A DNA stretch of 35,036 nucleotides from Polaromonas sp. (GTDB lineage Bacteria > Pseudomonadota > Gammaproteobacteria > Burkholderiales > Burkholderiaceae_C): the NCBI GenBank assembly GCA_004293655.1, contig RDZZ01000047.1:1-35036 (forward strand), in the 5' to 3' direction. The translations under genes and the position numbers were made by a program. How positions within the stretch are numbered: position 1 is the first letter of the stretch; every line of letters starts with the position of its first letter. Shown one piece after another: positions 1-8,977 of the stretch. The notes under the pieces were generated by a model, which saw only the letters and a program-made list of their open reading frames with translations, did no database searches and was not told the origin of the DNA.

Positions 1-899
1 ACATGCGCCGCGTCCAGCCAGGACAAATCCCGTCCGATGACCAGTTCACTCATCTCTGCGTGATGCGTGTTCTTCATGGCAATCAGCCGCGTGTCAAAAC
101 CTTGGGCCTGCGCCAGGGCATGTACTTCGTCTGCATTGTCGTAAGTCATCACGAATTCACCTGCCACATTCGCACAAAGGTCAAACAGCGCGTTGTGGTC
201 AATTTCAAAAAACGTGTACAGCCGCTTGCCCGCCTTTTTGCCTCCAGCCGTGTAGGGTGGGTCTATGAAAAACACCGCCTGCAAATCTTTGGCATAGCTC
301 GCCGAGAGTTCAAGTGAATCGCCACAATGAACGGTCAAGCGATCACGAATGACATGCAATGCGTTGAATCTTTTGGCCAGTGTTTCCGGATACCAGCGGG
401 ACGAAATGCCTTTTCCCGCTTCACCTGTCTTGATCAGTCCAGAACCAGCCGCCAGAATGCCGCCATGAAAAGTACGGTTTTTCAGAATGGTTTTGAAAGC
501 CACATCCAGACACCCGGAAGACTCACAAAGCAGTTGAGCCTTCACGTTTTCAACACTCAGATCAAAGCCCAATATTTTTTGAGCCAGCAACGGCGCATCG
601 CCCGCAACGATGGTTTGCCAGACTGCAGCAACATCTGGGTCAAGTTCAATCAGAACTGCATGGTCGACCCAATTTTCACAAACTGCGGTCAATGCAATGG
701 TGGCTCCCCCTGCAAACGGTTCAACCAGTACGCCGGGCCGTTTGGCAAGTTGTTTCATCCAGCGGCGAAACGTTGGCACGAACCAGGTCTTTCCGCCGGG
801 ATATCTGAAAGGGCTTCGCTGGGGAACGGATGCAACGTTAATCGGCCCGCTGTTGCTGGTAAGGCTTGGATTTGTGGGAGCGAAAAACTCTTGCTGCAT
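1..899 (-). CDS. D12-class (Dam-like) N6-adenine DNA methyltransferase, 3' end cut by window edge
   Basis: Hand translation of the minus strand from ATG at 899 (absent from the ORF track because no stop lies in the window): MQQEFFAPTNPSLTSN...SPFRYPGGKTWFVP...LVEPFAGGATIAL...AVFFIDPPYTAGGKKAGKRLYTFFEID...; FRYPGGK, EPFAGGA and DPPY are D12-class MTase motifs. Confidence 0.85.
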   Translation of the reverse strand, partial: MQQEFFAPTNPSLTSNSGPINVASVPQRSPFRYPGGKTWFVPTFRRWMKQLAKRPGVLVEPFAGGATIALTAVCENWVDHAVLIELDPDVAAVWQTIVAGDAPLLAQKILGFDLSVENVKAQLLCESSGCLDVAFKTILKNRTFHGGILAAGSGLIKTGEAGKGISSRWYPETLAKRFNALHVIRDRLTVHCGDSLELSASYAKDLQAVFFIDPPYTAGGKKAGKRLYTFFEIDHNALFDLCANVAGEFVMTYDNADEVHALAQAQGFDTRLIAMKNTHHAEMSELVIGRDLSWLDAAH

Positions 900-910
900 A
901 TCGCTTGTGC

Positions 911-1786
911 TCAAAAAGGCTTTTCTATGGTCTGGTTGGTTGGAGCCGATTCGAGCTGCTCGTCGAGTTTATTTTGCAGATGCGTCATGAAGGTTTGCAG
1001 GGGTCCTGCCTTGGTGGTGGTGATCTGACGAAGAGCATCATCGAATCGGGTGAACACCTCGTCAACTTTGGTCAGCTCATAACGCCTGGAAGTGCTGTCA
1101 AAAATGAGGTCGTACACAAACCACGCGATATCGGCTTGCTTTTTTGGCACTTGCTCCAACGTCGGCAAGGTATCAAAGAAAGCTTTATTGATAGCGACCG
1201 CTGTGCGTTTTTTCCACTCTTTAAATATCCCGCCTTTGAATATCAACTGCGGGGCCAGCCGCTTGCGTGATGACGACAAATAATCAGGTCGTGGGTAGTT
1301 GGGCTGCCTGGACCAATCCATCAACGCGTGGCTTTGAGGATCGGACATGAAGTACTCAAACGGCTCACGCACATTGCCAGAGATGTAGACCGCCTGAATT
1401 TCGAGCGCACCAAAATCGATGATTCGGTCTTTGTCGTCATACGCTACCAGCACCACGTCAATATTTCCTGCAGATTTCCCGTACCCGTCAGCCAAACGCA
1501 CCTCGGTCAAAGAGCTCCAGCGCGTGCCTTCTTCAAAAAAGAAACCAGCGGCATCTGAGGTAATTTTCCAATCTTCACGAAACCGCACAGGACAGGTAAC
1601 AGTAGGCACGGCATTGTGATAAGTACTGCAAACGCCCAACGGATTTTTAGCCTTGTCTTTGGTGCAATGAGGAACCTTGTTGTTAAAAGGACAAAGTCGA
1701 TTCTGCCGGGCCAGAACCGCTTTTTTACTGTGGTCTCCAAGGGTATAGCCGAAAACTTCTGCCAAGGGTTGTTGTGAATTTTGCAT
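911..1786 (-). CDS. NotI-family type II restriction endonuclease (Cys4 metal-site type)
   Basis: ORF 911..1963 trimmed to internal ATG (MQNSQQPLAEVFGY...) to avoid overlap with metW; 291 aa. Cys-rich segment LCPFNNKVPHCTKDKAKNPLGVCSTYHNAVPTVTCPVRFRED resembles the NotI-type Fe-Cys4 region; adjacent to the MTase in the same orientation, 11-bp gap. Confidence 0.72.
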   Translation of the reverse strand: MQNSQQPLAEVFGYTLGDHSKKAVLARQNRLCPFNNKVPHCTKDKAKNPLGVCSTYHNAVPTVTCPVRFREDWKITSDAAGFFFEEGTRWSSLTEVRLADGYGKSAGNIDVVLVAYDDKDRIIDFGALEIQAVYISGNVREPFEYFMSDPQSHALMDWSRQPNYPRPDYLSSSRKRLAPQLIFKGGIFKEWKKRTAVAINKAFFDTLPTLEQVPKKQADIAWFVYDLIFDSTSRRYELTKVDEVFTRFDDALRQITTTKAGPLQTFMTHLQNKLDEQLESAPTNQTIEKPF

Positions 1787-1814
1787 GGCTGTCCTTTTTG
1801 TCTTCCCGTTGACT

Positions 1815-2423
1815 TCAAATCCGCTGAAACTTGAACACCGCCCGACTGGCACGCGCGTTCGGCCACAAGCGCACTTCTCGCCCATCCTGCAGTCCAAACT
1901 GGTCGAGAATTTCAAGCTGGTTTTGCAGCGCAAGTGCCTCAAAATCCTGCAGGGTTCCCACACGGATGTTGGGCGTGTCGTACCACTGGTAGGGCAGCAC
2001 CTTGGTCACGGGCATGCGCCCGCGCAGCACCGCCAGGCGGTTGGGCCAGTGGCCGAAATTGGGGAAAGCAACGATGCCGGTGCGGCCCACGCGGGCGGTT
2101 TCGCGCAGCATGACTTGGGCGTTGCGCAGGTGTTGCAGCGTGTCAATTTGCAGCACTACGTCAAATGTGGCGTCGCCAAACACGGCCAGGCCTTCGTCAA
2201 GGTTGAGCTGGATCACGTTGACACCACGGGCCACACAGGCCTGCACGTTGGCGTCATCAATTTCAACGCCGTAACCCGAACAGCCGCGCTCTTTCATCAG
2301 GTAGGCCAGCAACTCGCCCTGGCCGCAACCGAGGTCAAGCACGCGCGAGCCGTGTGGCACCAGCCGGGCAATGGACATCGCGTCTGGCGATGGCAGCGTT
2401 CTTTTTTCAAGCATTGGGTTCAT
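1815..2423 (-). CDS. metW: Methionine biosynthesis protein MetW
   Basis: SAM-binding motif [15 protein letters not shown]; overlaps the metX stop as in typical metXW operons. Confidence 0.95.
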   Translation of the reverse strand: MNPMLEKRTLPSPDAMSIARLVPHGSRVLDLGCGQGELLAYLMKERGCSGYGVEIDDANVQACVARGVNVIQLNLDEGLAVFGDATFDVVLQIDTLQHLRNAQVMLRETARVGRTGIVAFPNFGHWPNRLAVLRGRMPVTKVLPYQWYDTPNIRVGTLQDFEALALQNQLEILDQFGLQDGREVRLWPNARASRAVFKFQRI

Positions 2424-3553
2424 ACCGCCACCTTGCTCTGAAAATAGGAGCGAACCACGCTCATGTAACGTGCGTCTTCGAGCAAAAACGCATCGTGTCC
2501 GTGTGGCGCATCAATTTCTGCATAGCTCAGGTCGCGCTGGTTATCAAGCAGGGCCTTGACGATTTCGCGGGTGCGGGCCGGGGAAAAGCGCCAGTCGGTG
2601 GTAAAACTCACAAGCAAGAATTTGGCTGTGGCTTTGGCCAGCGCGGCACTCAGGTCGCCGCCGTATGCGCTGGCCGGGTCAAAATAGTCCAGTGCGCGGG
2701 TGATCAGCAAGTAGGTGTTGGCGTCGAAGTATTCGGCGAACTTGTCGCCCTGGTAGCGCAGGTAGCTTTCGATTTCAAACTCCACGTCTTGTGTTGAAAA
2801 CTTCACATCCTGACCTGAACGCAGCTTCCGCCCGAACTTCTCGTTCATCACGTCGTCGCTCAGGTAGGTGATGTGACCAATCATGCGGGCAATGCGCAGC
2901 CCGCGTTTGGGCAGCACGCCGTGGCGCGCGTAGTGGCCACCGTGAAAGTCGGGGTCGGTCACGATGGCGCGGCGTGCGACTTCGTTGAACGCAATGTTTT
3001 CAGCCGTCAGGTTGGGCGCGCTGGCCACCACCACGGCGTGACGCACGCGGTCTGGGTATTGCAGCGTCCAGCTCAGCGCCTGCATGCCGCCCAGACTGCC
3101 GCCCATGACGGCGGCCAGGGACTGGATGCCGAGTGCATCGAGCAGCCTGGCCTGCGCGTTGACCCAGTCCTGCACGGTGACCACCGGAAAATCAGCGCCG
3201 TAAATCTCGCCAGTAGCGGGGTTGATCTGCATCGGCCCGGTGGAGCCAAAGCACGAGCCCAGGTTGTTGATGCCGATGACAAAAAACTGGTGCGTATCCA
3301 CAGGCTTGCCAGGGCCGATCATGGTGTCCCACCAGCCTTCAGAGCGTTGTTTGACAGCGCCTGCCTCGTCGAGATAGACACCTGCAACATGGTGCGAGGC
3401 ATTGAGTGCGTGGCAGATCAGCACCGCATTGGATTTGTCGGCGTTGAGCGTGCCGTAGGTTTCGTAGCTGAGGTCGTAGGCACGAATGGATGTGCCGCTT
3501 TGCAATGCAAGCGGTGCTTCAAAATGCATGGACTGTGGCGTGGCGATCAACAT
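2420..3553 (-). CDS. metX: Homoserine O-acyltransferase MetX
   Basis: alpha/beta hydrolase: [40 protein letters not shown]. Confidence 0.95.
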   Translation of the reverse strand: MLIATPQSMHFEAPLALQSGTSIRAYDLSYETYGTLNADKSNAVLICHALNASHHVAGVYLDEAGAVKQRSEGWWDTMIGPGKPVDTHQFFVIGINNLGSCFGSTGPMQINPATGEIYGADFPVVTVQDWVNAQARLLDALGIQSLAAVMGGSLGGMQALSWTLQYPDRVRHAVVVASAPNLTAENIAFNEVARRAIVTDPDFHGGHYARHGVLPKRGLRIARMIGHITYLSDDVMNEKFGRKLRSGQDVKFSTQDVEFEIESYLRYQGDKFAEYFDANTYLLITRALDYFDPASAYGGDLSAALAKATAKFLLVSFTTDWRFSPARTREIVKALLDNQRDLSYAEIDAPHGHDAFLLEDARYMSVVRSYFQSKVAV

Positions 3554-3582
3554 CGGCAGTTGGAGTGTAAAAACGGCAGGCT

Positions 3583-3621
3583 GAAAACAAAAAACCCGAC
3601 ATCGCTAAAGGCGAGGCCGGG
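3583..3621 (-). terminator. Intrinsic terminator between the UPF0016 gene and metX
   Basis: Minus strand CCCGGCCTCGCCTTTAGCGATGTCGGG followed by TTTTTTGTTTTC; one mismatch and one wobble in an 11-bp stem. Confidence 0.65.
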
Positions 3622-3693
3622 CGGGCGGGCGTGTCTTTAGCTGAACTTGTTACGCGCCCGCAAGCTGTGGCAAATCGGCGCGATTGCAGTATA

Positions 3694-4257
3694 TCAACCC
3701 ACGCCAAAAAGGGCGAGCAAGCCCAGGCCCAGAAAAATCAGTGCCGAGACACTGTGTACGGTACGCAGCGGCAGCAATCGCGTCACACGCTCGCCCAGCC
3801 ACACGACGGGCGCATTGGCGAGCATCATGCCCAGCGTGGTGCCGACAACGACTGACAAGAAAGCGTCATAGCGGGCCGCCAGCATCACGGTCGCGATCTG
3901 GGTTTTGTCGCCCATTTCAGCGAGAAAAAACAGCGCAACCGTGGTGCCAAACACGCCAAATCGCATGTTCTGTGGGTCAGCATCCGTGTCCAGTTTGTCG
4001 GGGATCAGCATCCACACCGCCATGGCAATGAACGATACCCCCAAAATCCAGCGCAGCACCTGCGGGCCAAGCTGTGTCGTGACCCAGGCCCCCAGCGCAC
4101 CGGCCAGGGCGTGGTTGGCAACGGTGGCCACCAAAATGCCCAGAACAATCGGCCAGGGCTTGCGAAAGCGGGCGGCCAGCAGCAGGGCCAGAAGTTGCGT
4201 CTTGTCGCCGATTTCAGCGAGGGCAACGATACCGGTTGAGACGAGAAAAGCTTCCAT
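3694..4257 (-). CDS. TMEM165/GDT1 (UPF0016) family membrane protein, putative Mn2+/Ca2+ transporter
   Basis: Two family signatures EIGDKTQLLALLLAARF and EMGDKTQIATVMLAARY; start trimmed to MEAFLVSTGIVALAEIGDKTQ. Confidence 0.9.
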   Translation of the reverse strand: MEAFLVSTGIVALAEIGDKTQLLALLLAARFRKPWPIVLGILVATVANHALAGALGAWVTTQLGPQVLRWILGVSFIAMAVWMLIPDKLDTDADPQNMRFGVFGTTVALFFLAEMGDKTQIATVMLAARYDAFLSVVVGTTLGMMLANAPVVWLGERVTRLLPLRTVHSVSALIFLGLGLLALFGVG

Positions 4258-4398
4258 GTGCATGGCTCCGGCGGGTATCGTGCATGCCTGCAGTGGCGCA
4301 ATTGCACAAGGCAAACCCCTGGACACGCTCGGGGGCAAACGGTTCACTGCTGACAAGGCAGGATCAACAGGTGTTGATTATTTGGTTATTTGGTTATT

Positions 4399-4456
4399 TG
4401 CTATTATTTATAGAGCAAACAACCGCCGTACATACTGCTGTAGCGGCCTTTTTGAC
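4399..4456 (+). repeat. Dispersed repeat copy A between the UPF0016 gene and doxX
   Basis: TGCTATTATTTATAGAGCAAACAACCGCCGTACATACTGCTGTAGCGGCCTTTTTGACT; abuts the doxX stop codon. Confidence 0.55.
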
Positions 4457-4932
4457 TACTTTTTTGAACGCATGGCGTGCTGACGCGCCATCCACCGGTC
4501 CAGCGCCCACGGCCCCAGGCCGTAAATCGCCAGCGCGGCCAGCAGCGTGCCCCACAAGATATGCGCCTGCATCGCGGCGGGGGCGATGTCGCTCAGGGAA
4601 ATCACCGCCACGACGTTGACAACAAACAGGCCAAGGGCCGAGAACCTGCCCGCCAGGCCGATGACCAGCAACACAGGCAGCACCAGCTCGCCCGCCGTGC
4701 CCAAAACTGCGGCCAGCTCTGGCGGCAAGAAAGGTACTTTGTACTCGTCGGTGAACAGTGCCACCGTCGTTCCCCAATCGCGCAGCTTGGTCAGGCCCGA
4801 CAGAAAGAAAACTTGTGCCACGTAAAGCCTGGCCAGCAGCGCCGCCAGAGGCTGCAGTGCGTCGAGCAGCCGCGTGAGCGGGCTCCAGGCGGTACGAACT
4901 TTGTCAATCAGTGAGTTTGAAGGGCGGGTCAT
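4456..4932 (-). CDS. DoxX family membrane protein (GigT-like)
   Basis: ARLYVAQVFFLSGLTKLRDW...LGTAGELVLPVLLVIGLAGRFSALGLFVVN; last gene of the bufferin-type cluster. Confidence 0.85.
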   Translation of the reverse strand: MTRPSNSLIDKVRTAWSPLTRLLDALQPLAALLARLYVAQVFFLSGLTKLRDWGTTVALFTDEYKVPFLPPELAAVLGTAGELVLPVLLVIGLAGRFSALGLFVVNVVAVISLSDIAPAAMQAHILWGTLLAALAIYGLGPWALDRWMARQHAMRSKK

Positions 4933-4961
4933 GGTGGTTCTTTTTTTGTTGTCTTTTATGG

Positions 4962-5723
4962 TTAACAGGGCAAGTGCGTGGCTCCTGTGACCAAGCCGGT
5001 TTGCACCGACTGGCTCAGCCAGGTGTTGAAGTCAAAGGCGCTGCCCAAGCTGATGGCCTGCTCAAGTGCAGCGTCTAACGACAAGCCGTCTTGCATCGCT
5101 GCAATCAGTTGGTGCTCTGCCGCGCTGAGCGTTCTTGTTCGGGGCTTGAAACCCTGCCGCCAGACCAGTGCATTCTCGCCCTGGCCCAGGCGCAGCAGTC
5201 TAGCGGCATCGTCCAGTGTGGGCTGGCTGTGCAGGTGCGCGTTGATGATGCTGACCACGGGGTAGGCGCTGGCCAGCGTCATGGCACCCGGACTGAATCT
5301 CAAGCTGACGGGTGGCGCGGCCTCGGCCAAGGCCAGCAACGCAAACGATGCAGCATCAAGTGCCGCGTCTGGCGCGCTGGCGGCGCGGTGCAGCGCCCAC
5401 TCGACGCGTGCCACATCGCTTAAAAACGGCTCGCCAACCAGTTGCGGCAATGCAGCCAGAAATTCAGGCAACTGCGCCCCCCACTGGCCCATGTCACCGC
5501 GCTGCGGCGGATGCTGTTGCCAGAAGTGGCGGGCCAGGGGCTCAAAACTCTCAACACCAATGAGCTGGGCTGTCACCGGGTAGGTGCTGGTCAGCGTGCG
5601 TTCAGCCAGCACCGCGCGATTGGCCTGGTAGATCTGCAAGCCGCGCGGGTTGTAGGTGCTGCCCGTCTGCCCAGCCAGTGCCTGCAGCAGGTGCGATTGT
5701 TCAAGTTGCAAATCGGTGGTCAT
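4962..5723 (-). CDS. bufC: DUF2063 family protein, RiPP recognition partner (BufC/GigB-like)
   Basis: [62 protein letters not shown]; 4-bp overlap with the DUF692 gene. Confidence 0.85.
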   Translation of the reverse strand: MTTDLQLEQSHLLQALAGQTGSTYNPRGLQIYQANRAVLAERTLTSTYPVTAQLIGVESFEPLARHFWQQHPPQRGDMGQWGAQLPEFLAALPQLVGEPFLSDVARVEWALHRAASAPDAALDAASFALLALAEAAPPVSLRFSPGAMTLASAYPVVSIINAHLHSQPTLDDAARLLRLGQGENALVWRQGFKPRTRTLSAAEHQLIAAMQDGLSLDAALEQAISLGSAFDFNTWLSQSVQTGLVTGATHLPC

Positions 5724-6592
5724 GCGGTTTTGGCCGTCGCGGCCTCGTCAAGCAGCACAGCGAGCAACGGTACGTCGGTGTCCCATTCGATCAATGCCGG
5801 CACGTTGCCAAACCGGGCTTGCGCATGGCGGTAAATCTGCCACACCGCAGCACACACCCGGCTGCCGTGGTCGTCAATCACCACATCGCCCATATGAATG
5901 TGGCCGGCCAGGTGCAGCTCACCGACTGAAGCTGGCGTGATGCCGTCTAGCCATTGCAGGCATGCGGCCAAAGGGTCAGCACATCGCCCGGCCAGTTGCT
6001 CATTGAGCGCGTTGACGTAAATATTGTTCACATCGACCAGCAGGCCACAGCCGGTGCGCTGCGCCAAGGCATTCAAAAAATCAGGCTCCCGTTGGTCACT
6101 GCTGGCAAAGCTCACGTAGGCCGAGAGGTTTTCAACCAGCAGTTGGCGCTTCAGGCGGTCTTGTGTGCGCTGCACATTGGCACACAGCACGTCAAGTGCG
6201 GCGCTGTTAAACGGCAGGGGCAGCAGGTCGGCGCCATGCACTGGCTGTGCCGAGGCATCAGCGACCTGGCCGCGTGCGAAGCAGGCGTGGTCAGACACGC
6301 GAATGGGCTGTATCTGGTCCACCAGAAATGCAAGTCGGTCCAAATGCCAGGGGTCAATGCCAACGGCAGAGCCCAGTGCCAGACCAACCCCGTGCAAGCT
6401 GACGGGGTAGTTTTCTCGGCCCTGCCTGAGCACGGCCAGAGCAGCACCGCCTTCGGCAAAAAAATTCTCGGAGTGGACTTCAATGAAGTCAAGCGGCGGC
6501 AGTGTAGCCAGCAGCTCGCCGTAGTGGGCGTGCCGCCAGCCAATGCCGACGGGCGCGGCGCAGGCTGGGGTTTTAGGCACTGAAAGGCTCAC
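5720..6592 (-). CDS. bufB: DUF692 multinuclear non-heme iron oxidative enzyme (MNIO, BufB/GigA-like)
   Basis: [30 protein letters not shown]...[13 protein letters not shown]...[10 protein letters not shown]...[12 protein letters not shown]...[23 protein letters not shown]. Confidence 0.92.
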   Translation of the reverse strand: MSLSVPKTPACAAPVGIGWRHAHYGELLATLPPLDFIEVHSENFFAEGGAALAVLRQGRENYPVSLHGVGLALGSAVGIDPWHLDRLAFLVDQIQPIRVSDHACFARGQVADASAQPVHGADLLPLPFNSAALDVLCANVQRTQDRLKRQLLVENLSAYVSFASSDQREPDFLNALAQRTGCGLLVDVNNIYVNALNEQLAGRCADPLAACLQWLDGITPASVGELHLAGHIHMGDVVIDDHGSRVCAAVWQIYRHAQARFGNVPALIEWDTDVPLLAVLLDEAATAKTA

Positions 6593-6636
6593 TCAAGAGC
6601 AATCACAAAGCAATCACAAGGCGACCGGTTTGATTT

Positions 6637-6918
6637 TCAGCTTTTCTTTTCAGCCATTTTCATCTTGGCGGCATCGGCTGTCATGCCCTTCATGCCTGCG
6701 CATGTGCCTTTGGCAACGTATTTCCACTCGCCTGCGTCCATGCTGACTTTGGACTGGCCCGCGCATGAGTGGGTTCCGGCCAGGTTGGCGCAGTCGTTTT
6801 TACCGGCTTCGGCAATGCCGTAGCATTTTTCTTTTTCCTGAGCCACAGCAGGCGTGGCAAACAACATGGTGGACAACAAAGAGGCTGCAGCTGCAGCAAT
6901 GAGGGCGCGTTGGGTCAT
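6637..6918 (-). CDS. bufA: DUF2282 bufferin-type precursor peptide (BufA/GigP-like)
   Basis: 93 aa, signal peptide then four-Cys core: [51 protein letters not shown]; directly upstream of the MNIO gene. Confidence 0.9.
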   Translation of the reverse strand: MTQRALIAAAAASLLSTMLFATPAVAQEKEKCYGIAEAGKNDCANLAGTHSCAGQSKVSMDAGEWKYVAKGTCAGMKGMTADAAKMKMAEKKS

Positions 6919-7038
6919 GGGATATCTCCAGTTAAAAAGTTGACAAAAAAGTCGAAATTGACAATCAACCGGGACAGGTTTTCTGTCTGGTTAAGCTTTG
7001 GTCAGTCAACCCTGAAGATTCTTACAGTTATTTTTTGG

Positions 7039-7665
7039 CTACAGCAAATCAGCAATTTTGTCCCAGGCCTCGGGCGGAATGCGGCCCACATAGCGCTCGA
7101 CCACTTTGCCGGTTTTGTCCAGCAGATAGGCCGCTGGCAGCATGGCATGTCTGCCCAGGTTGTCTTTGTAGGCCGAGTCACCTGTCCAGAGCTGCACAAA
7201 ACGCTCTTTCATGGGCACAGTGCGCGAGATGATGCGTTCGTAGTCCAGCAAATCCTGCACCCGCGTGTCGGTGCTGACGGCCACCAGCTCAAACGGTTTG
7301 CCGGCCCAGCCCGCATAGTTGTGGCGCAGCTCGGGCATTTTGTCGCGGCACACGGCACAACCCGTTGACCAGAACATCACCAGCACGACTTTGCCTTTGA
7401 GGGAGGCGAGTTTGAAGGCATTGCCTTCGATGGTCTTGCCCTCTATTTGTGGTGCCATAACGACAGCAGCAGAGGCGACAGTGGCAGCGGCAGGCGCAGC
7501 GGGTTGTGCGGCCGCTGGCAAGGCCATCCCTGCAAGCAAACCTGCAGCCACGCAGCACGCAGACCCCCATGCCGCAGCTAAGGAGCCTCTGCATGGCGTG
7601 CCTGTTTTATGAAATGACTCGATCGCGTTGGAGACACGACAAAAAAAGCGGTGGGCGTAGCTCAC
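7039..7665 (-). CDS. TlpA-like thioredoxin-fold protein, probably exported
   Basis: Hydrophobic N-terminus; KGKVVLVMFWSTGCAVCRDKMPELRHNYAGW (CxxC), AYLLDKTGKVVERYVGRIP. Confidence 0.85.
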   Translation of the reverse strand: MSYAHRFFCRVSNAIESFHKTGTPCRGSLAAAWGSACCVAAGLLAGMALPAAAQPAAPAAATVASAAVVMAPQIEGKTIEGNAFKLASLKGKVVLVMFWSTGCAVCRDKMPELRHNYAGWAGKPFELVAVSTDTRVQDLLDYERIISRTVPMKERFVQLWTGDSAYKDNLGRHAMLPAAYLLDKTGKVVERYVGRIPPEAWDKIADLL

Positions 7666-7801
7666 GGGGGTTTCCTTTTAACAATGCACTTGTGAATAGC
7701 CAGCAGAGTATGCATGCAATGCTGAAGTTCCAGACCACGTCTATTTCGCCGAGACAGTATGGGTGGTGCCGACAGACTGACAGGCTGCTAGACTGCCTGT
7801 C

Positions 7802-8368
7802 ATGATTCGCTTTGAAGACCAACTGGTGGAACACAGGACGTACCTGATGCGTTTTGCGCAGCTGCAATTGCGCAACGATGCCTGGGCCGAAGACGCGGTG
7901 TCCGAGACGCTGCTGGCGGCACTGTCAAAACCGCAGGCTTTTGGCAATCGGTCGCAACTCAAGACCTGGCTGGTCGGTATCCTCAAGCACAAAGTCATTG
8001 ACGCGATCCGTAGCAACACGCGCGAGGTGGCTATGGCAGAGGAGGGCAGTGACAACGACAGTGATGAGCTTGACAGACTTGTCTTTCGGGCCGATGGCCA
8101 TTTTGCAGACCCGCCCAACGACTGGGGCAACCCCCATCAGACGCTGCAGCAGAGCCAGTTTTTTCAAATACTCGATACCTGCATGGAACGCCTGCCCCCG
8201 GCACTGGGGCGGCTTTTTCTGATGCGTGAGTGGCTTGAGTTGTCGTCTGAAGAAATCTGTAAGGAGTTGTCGGTCACACCGACGAATCTTTATGTCCAGT
8301 TGCATCGGGCCAGATTGCGCTTGCAGGAATGTCTGAATATTCACTGGTTTGGCAAACGCAGCGCGTGA
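7802..8368 (+). CDS. ECF-type RNA polymerase sigma factor
   Basis: LVEHRTYLMRFAQLQLRNDAWAEDAVSETLLAAL...LKTWLVGILKHKVIDAIR...RLFLMREWLELSSEEICKELSVTPTNLYVQLHRARLRLQECL (region 2 and 4 signatures). Confidence 0.92.
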   Translation: MIRFEDQLVEHRTYLMRFAQLQLRNDAWAEDAVSETLLAALSKPQAFGNRSQLKTWLVGILKHKVIDAIRSNTREVAMAEEGSDNDSDELDRLVFRADGHFADPPNDWGNPHQTLQQSQFFQILDTCMERLPPALGRLFLMREWLELSSEEICKELSVTPTNLYVQLHRARLRLQECLNIHWFGKRSA

Positions 8369-8484
8369 TGGCTGTGTGTTGCCAGCCTGCGCTGCTTGGC
8401 GTTACCTGCTCGACCCTTTGTTTTGGCAGCCGCAACATATTGACTGGGTTTTAACTTCAATTTTCTGGCTTTGCAGGTGCAAGT

Positions 8485-8712
8485 GTGACCCCAAAAACGA
8501 TTCGTTCAACCAAGCTGCTCAGACGCAGCTGCCGCGAGACAGCGGCACTTTTGATCGCGCGAGAAGACCGCGCGCTCGGCATGCTCGACAAGCTGGCGCT
8601 GAAGCTGCACTTGCTGGCGTGCAAAACCTGCCCCAAATTTGAAAACCAGATTTTGACCCTGCGGGCAGCGATGGGCAAATGGCGACATTACAGCGATGAT
8701 GAAAAGGGCTGA
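8485..8712 (+). CDS. Small zinc-type (ZAS-like) anti-sigma factor
   Basis: 75 aa, KLHLLACKTCPKFENQ (HxxxCxxC), downstream of the ECF gene, no obvious transmembrane segment; GTG start. Confidence 0.65.
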   Translation: MTPKTIRSTKLLRRSCRETAALLIAREDRALGMLDKLALKLHLLACKTCPKFENQILTLRAAMGKWRHYSDDEKG

Positions 8713-8881
8713 ATTTCTGCGCCGCTCTGACGAAAATAGACCCGAACTGTGGCCTTGTCTGTATAGGTGTTTACGATCATTGCGCATGGCCCAACTGACT
8801 AAAGCATAATATATATGTACGAATGTACGCATTCGTGCGGGTCAGGTGATCGGTCAGTTCTGCGCGCTACAGCGCAACGGA

Positions 8882-8977
8882 TAAAGTTTGTTGTGCCCTC
8901 GGGACTCCATCGCTTTTGTCAATGCTTTCGATATTGTGTTTTTAGAGGAGTCCCTTTTTTATGGGCAACAAACTTTA
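8882..8977 (+). promoter_or_regulatory. Candidate cis-regulatory RNA structure over SD and start codon of the RNA-binding protein gene
   Basis: Inner stem GGGACTCC (8901-8908)/GGAGTCCC (8947-8954) covers the GAGGAG SD; outer stem TAAAGTTTGTTG(TG)CCC (8882-8898)/GGGCAACAAACTTTA (8963-8977) pairs with codons just after the ATG at 8961. Confidence 0.65.

Noticed and set aside
327-1028. Plus-strand ORFs at the left end
   Set aside because: Antisense shadows of the D12 methyltransferase and REase genes; compositions are not protein-like.
3554-3660. Possible SAM riboswitch upstream of metX
   Set aside because: Only a terminator hairpin with a U-tract is visible, explained by the end of the upstream UPF0016 gene; no recognisable SAM aptamer core.
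4258-4400. Possible yybP-ykoY manganese riboswitch upstream of the UPF0016 gene
   Set aside because: I looked for the characteristic conserved loops and did not find them; a covariance-model search would settle it.
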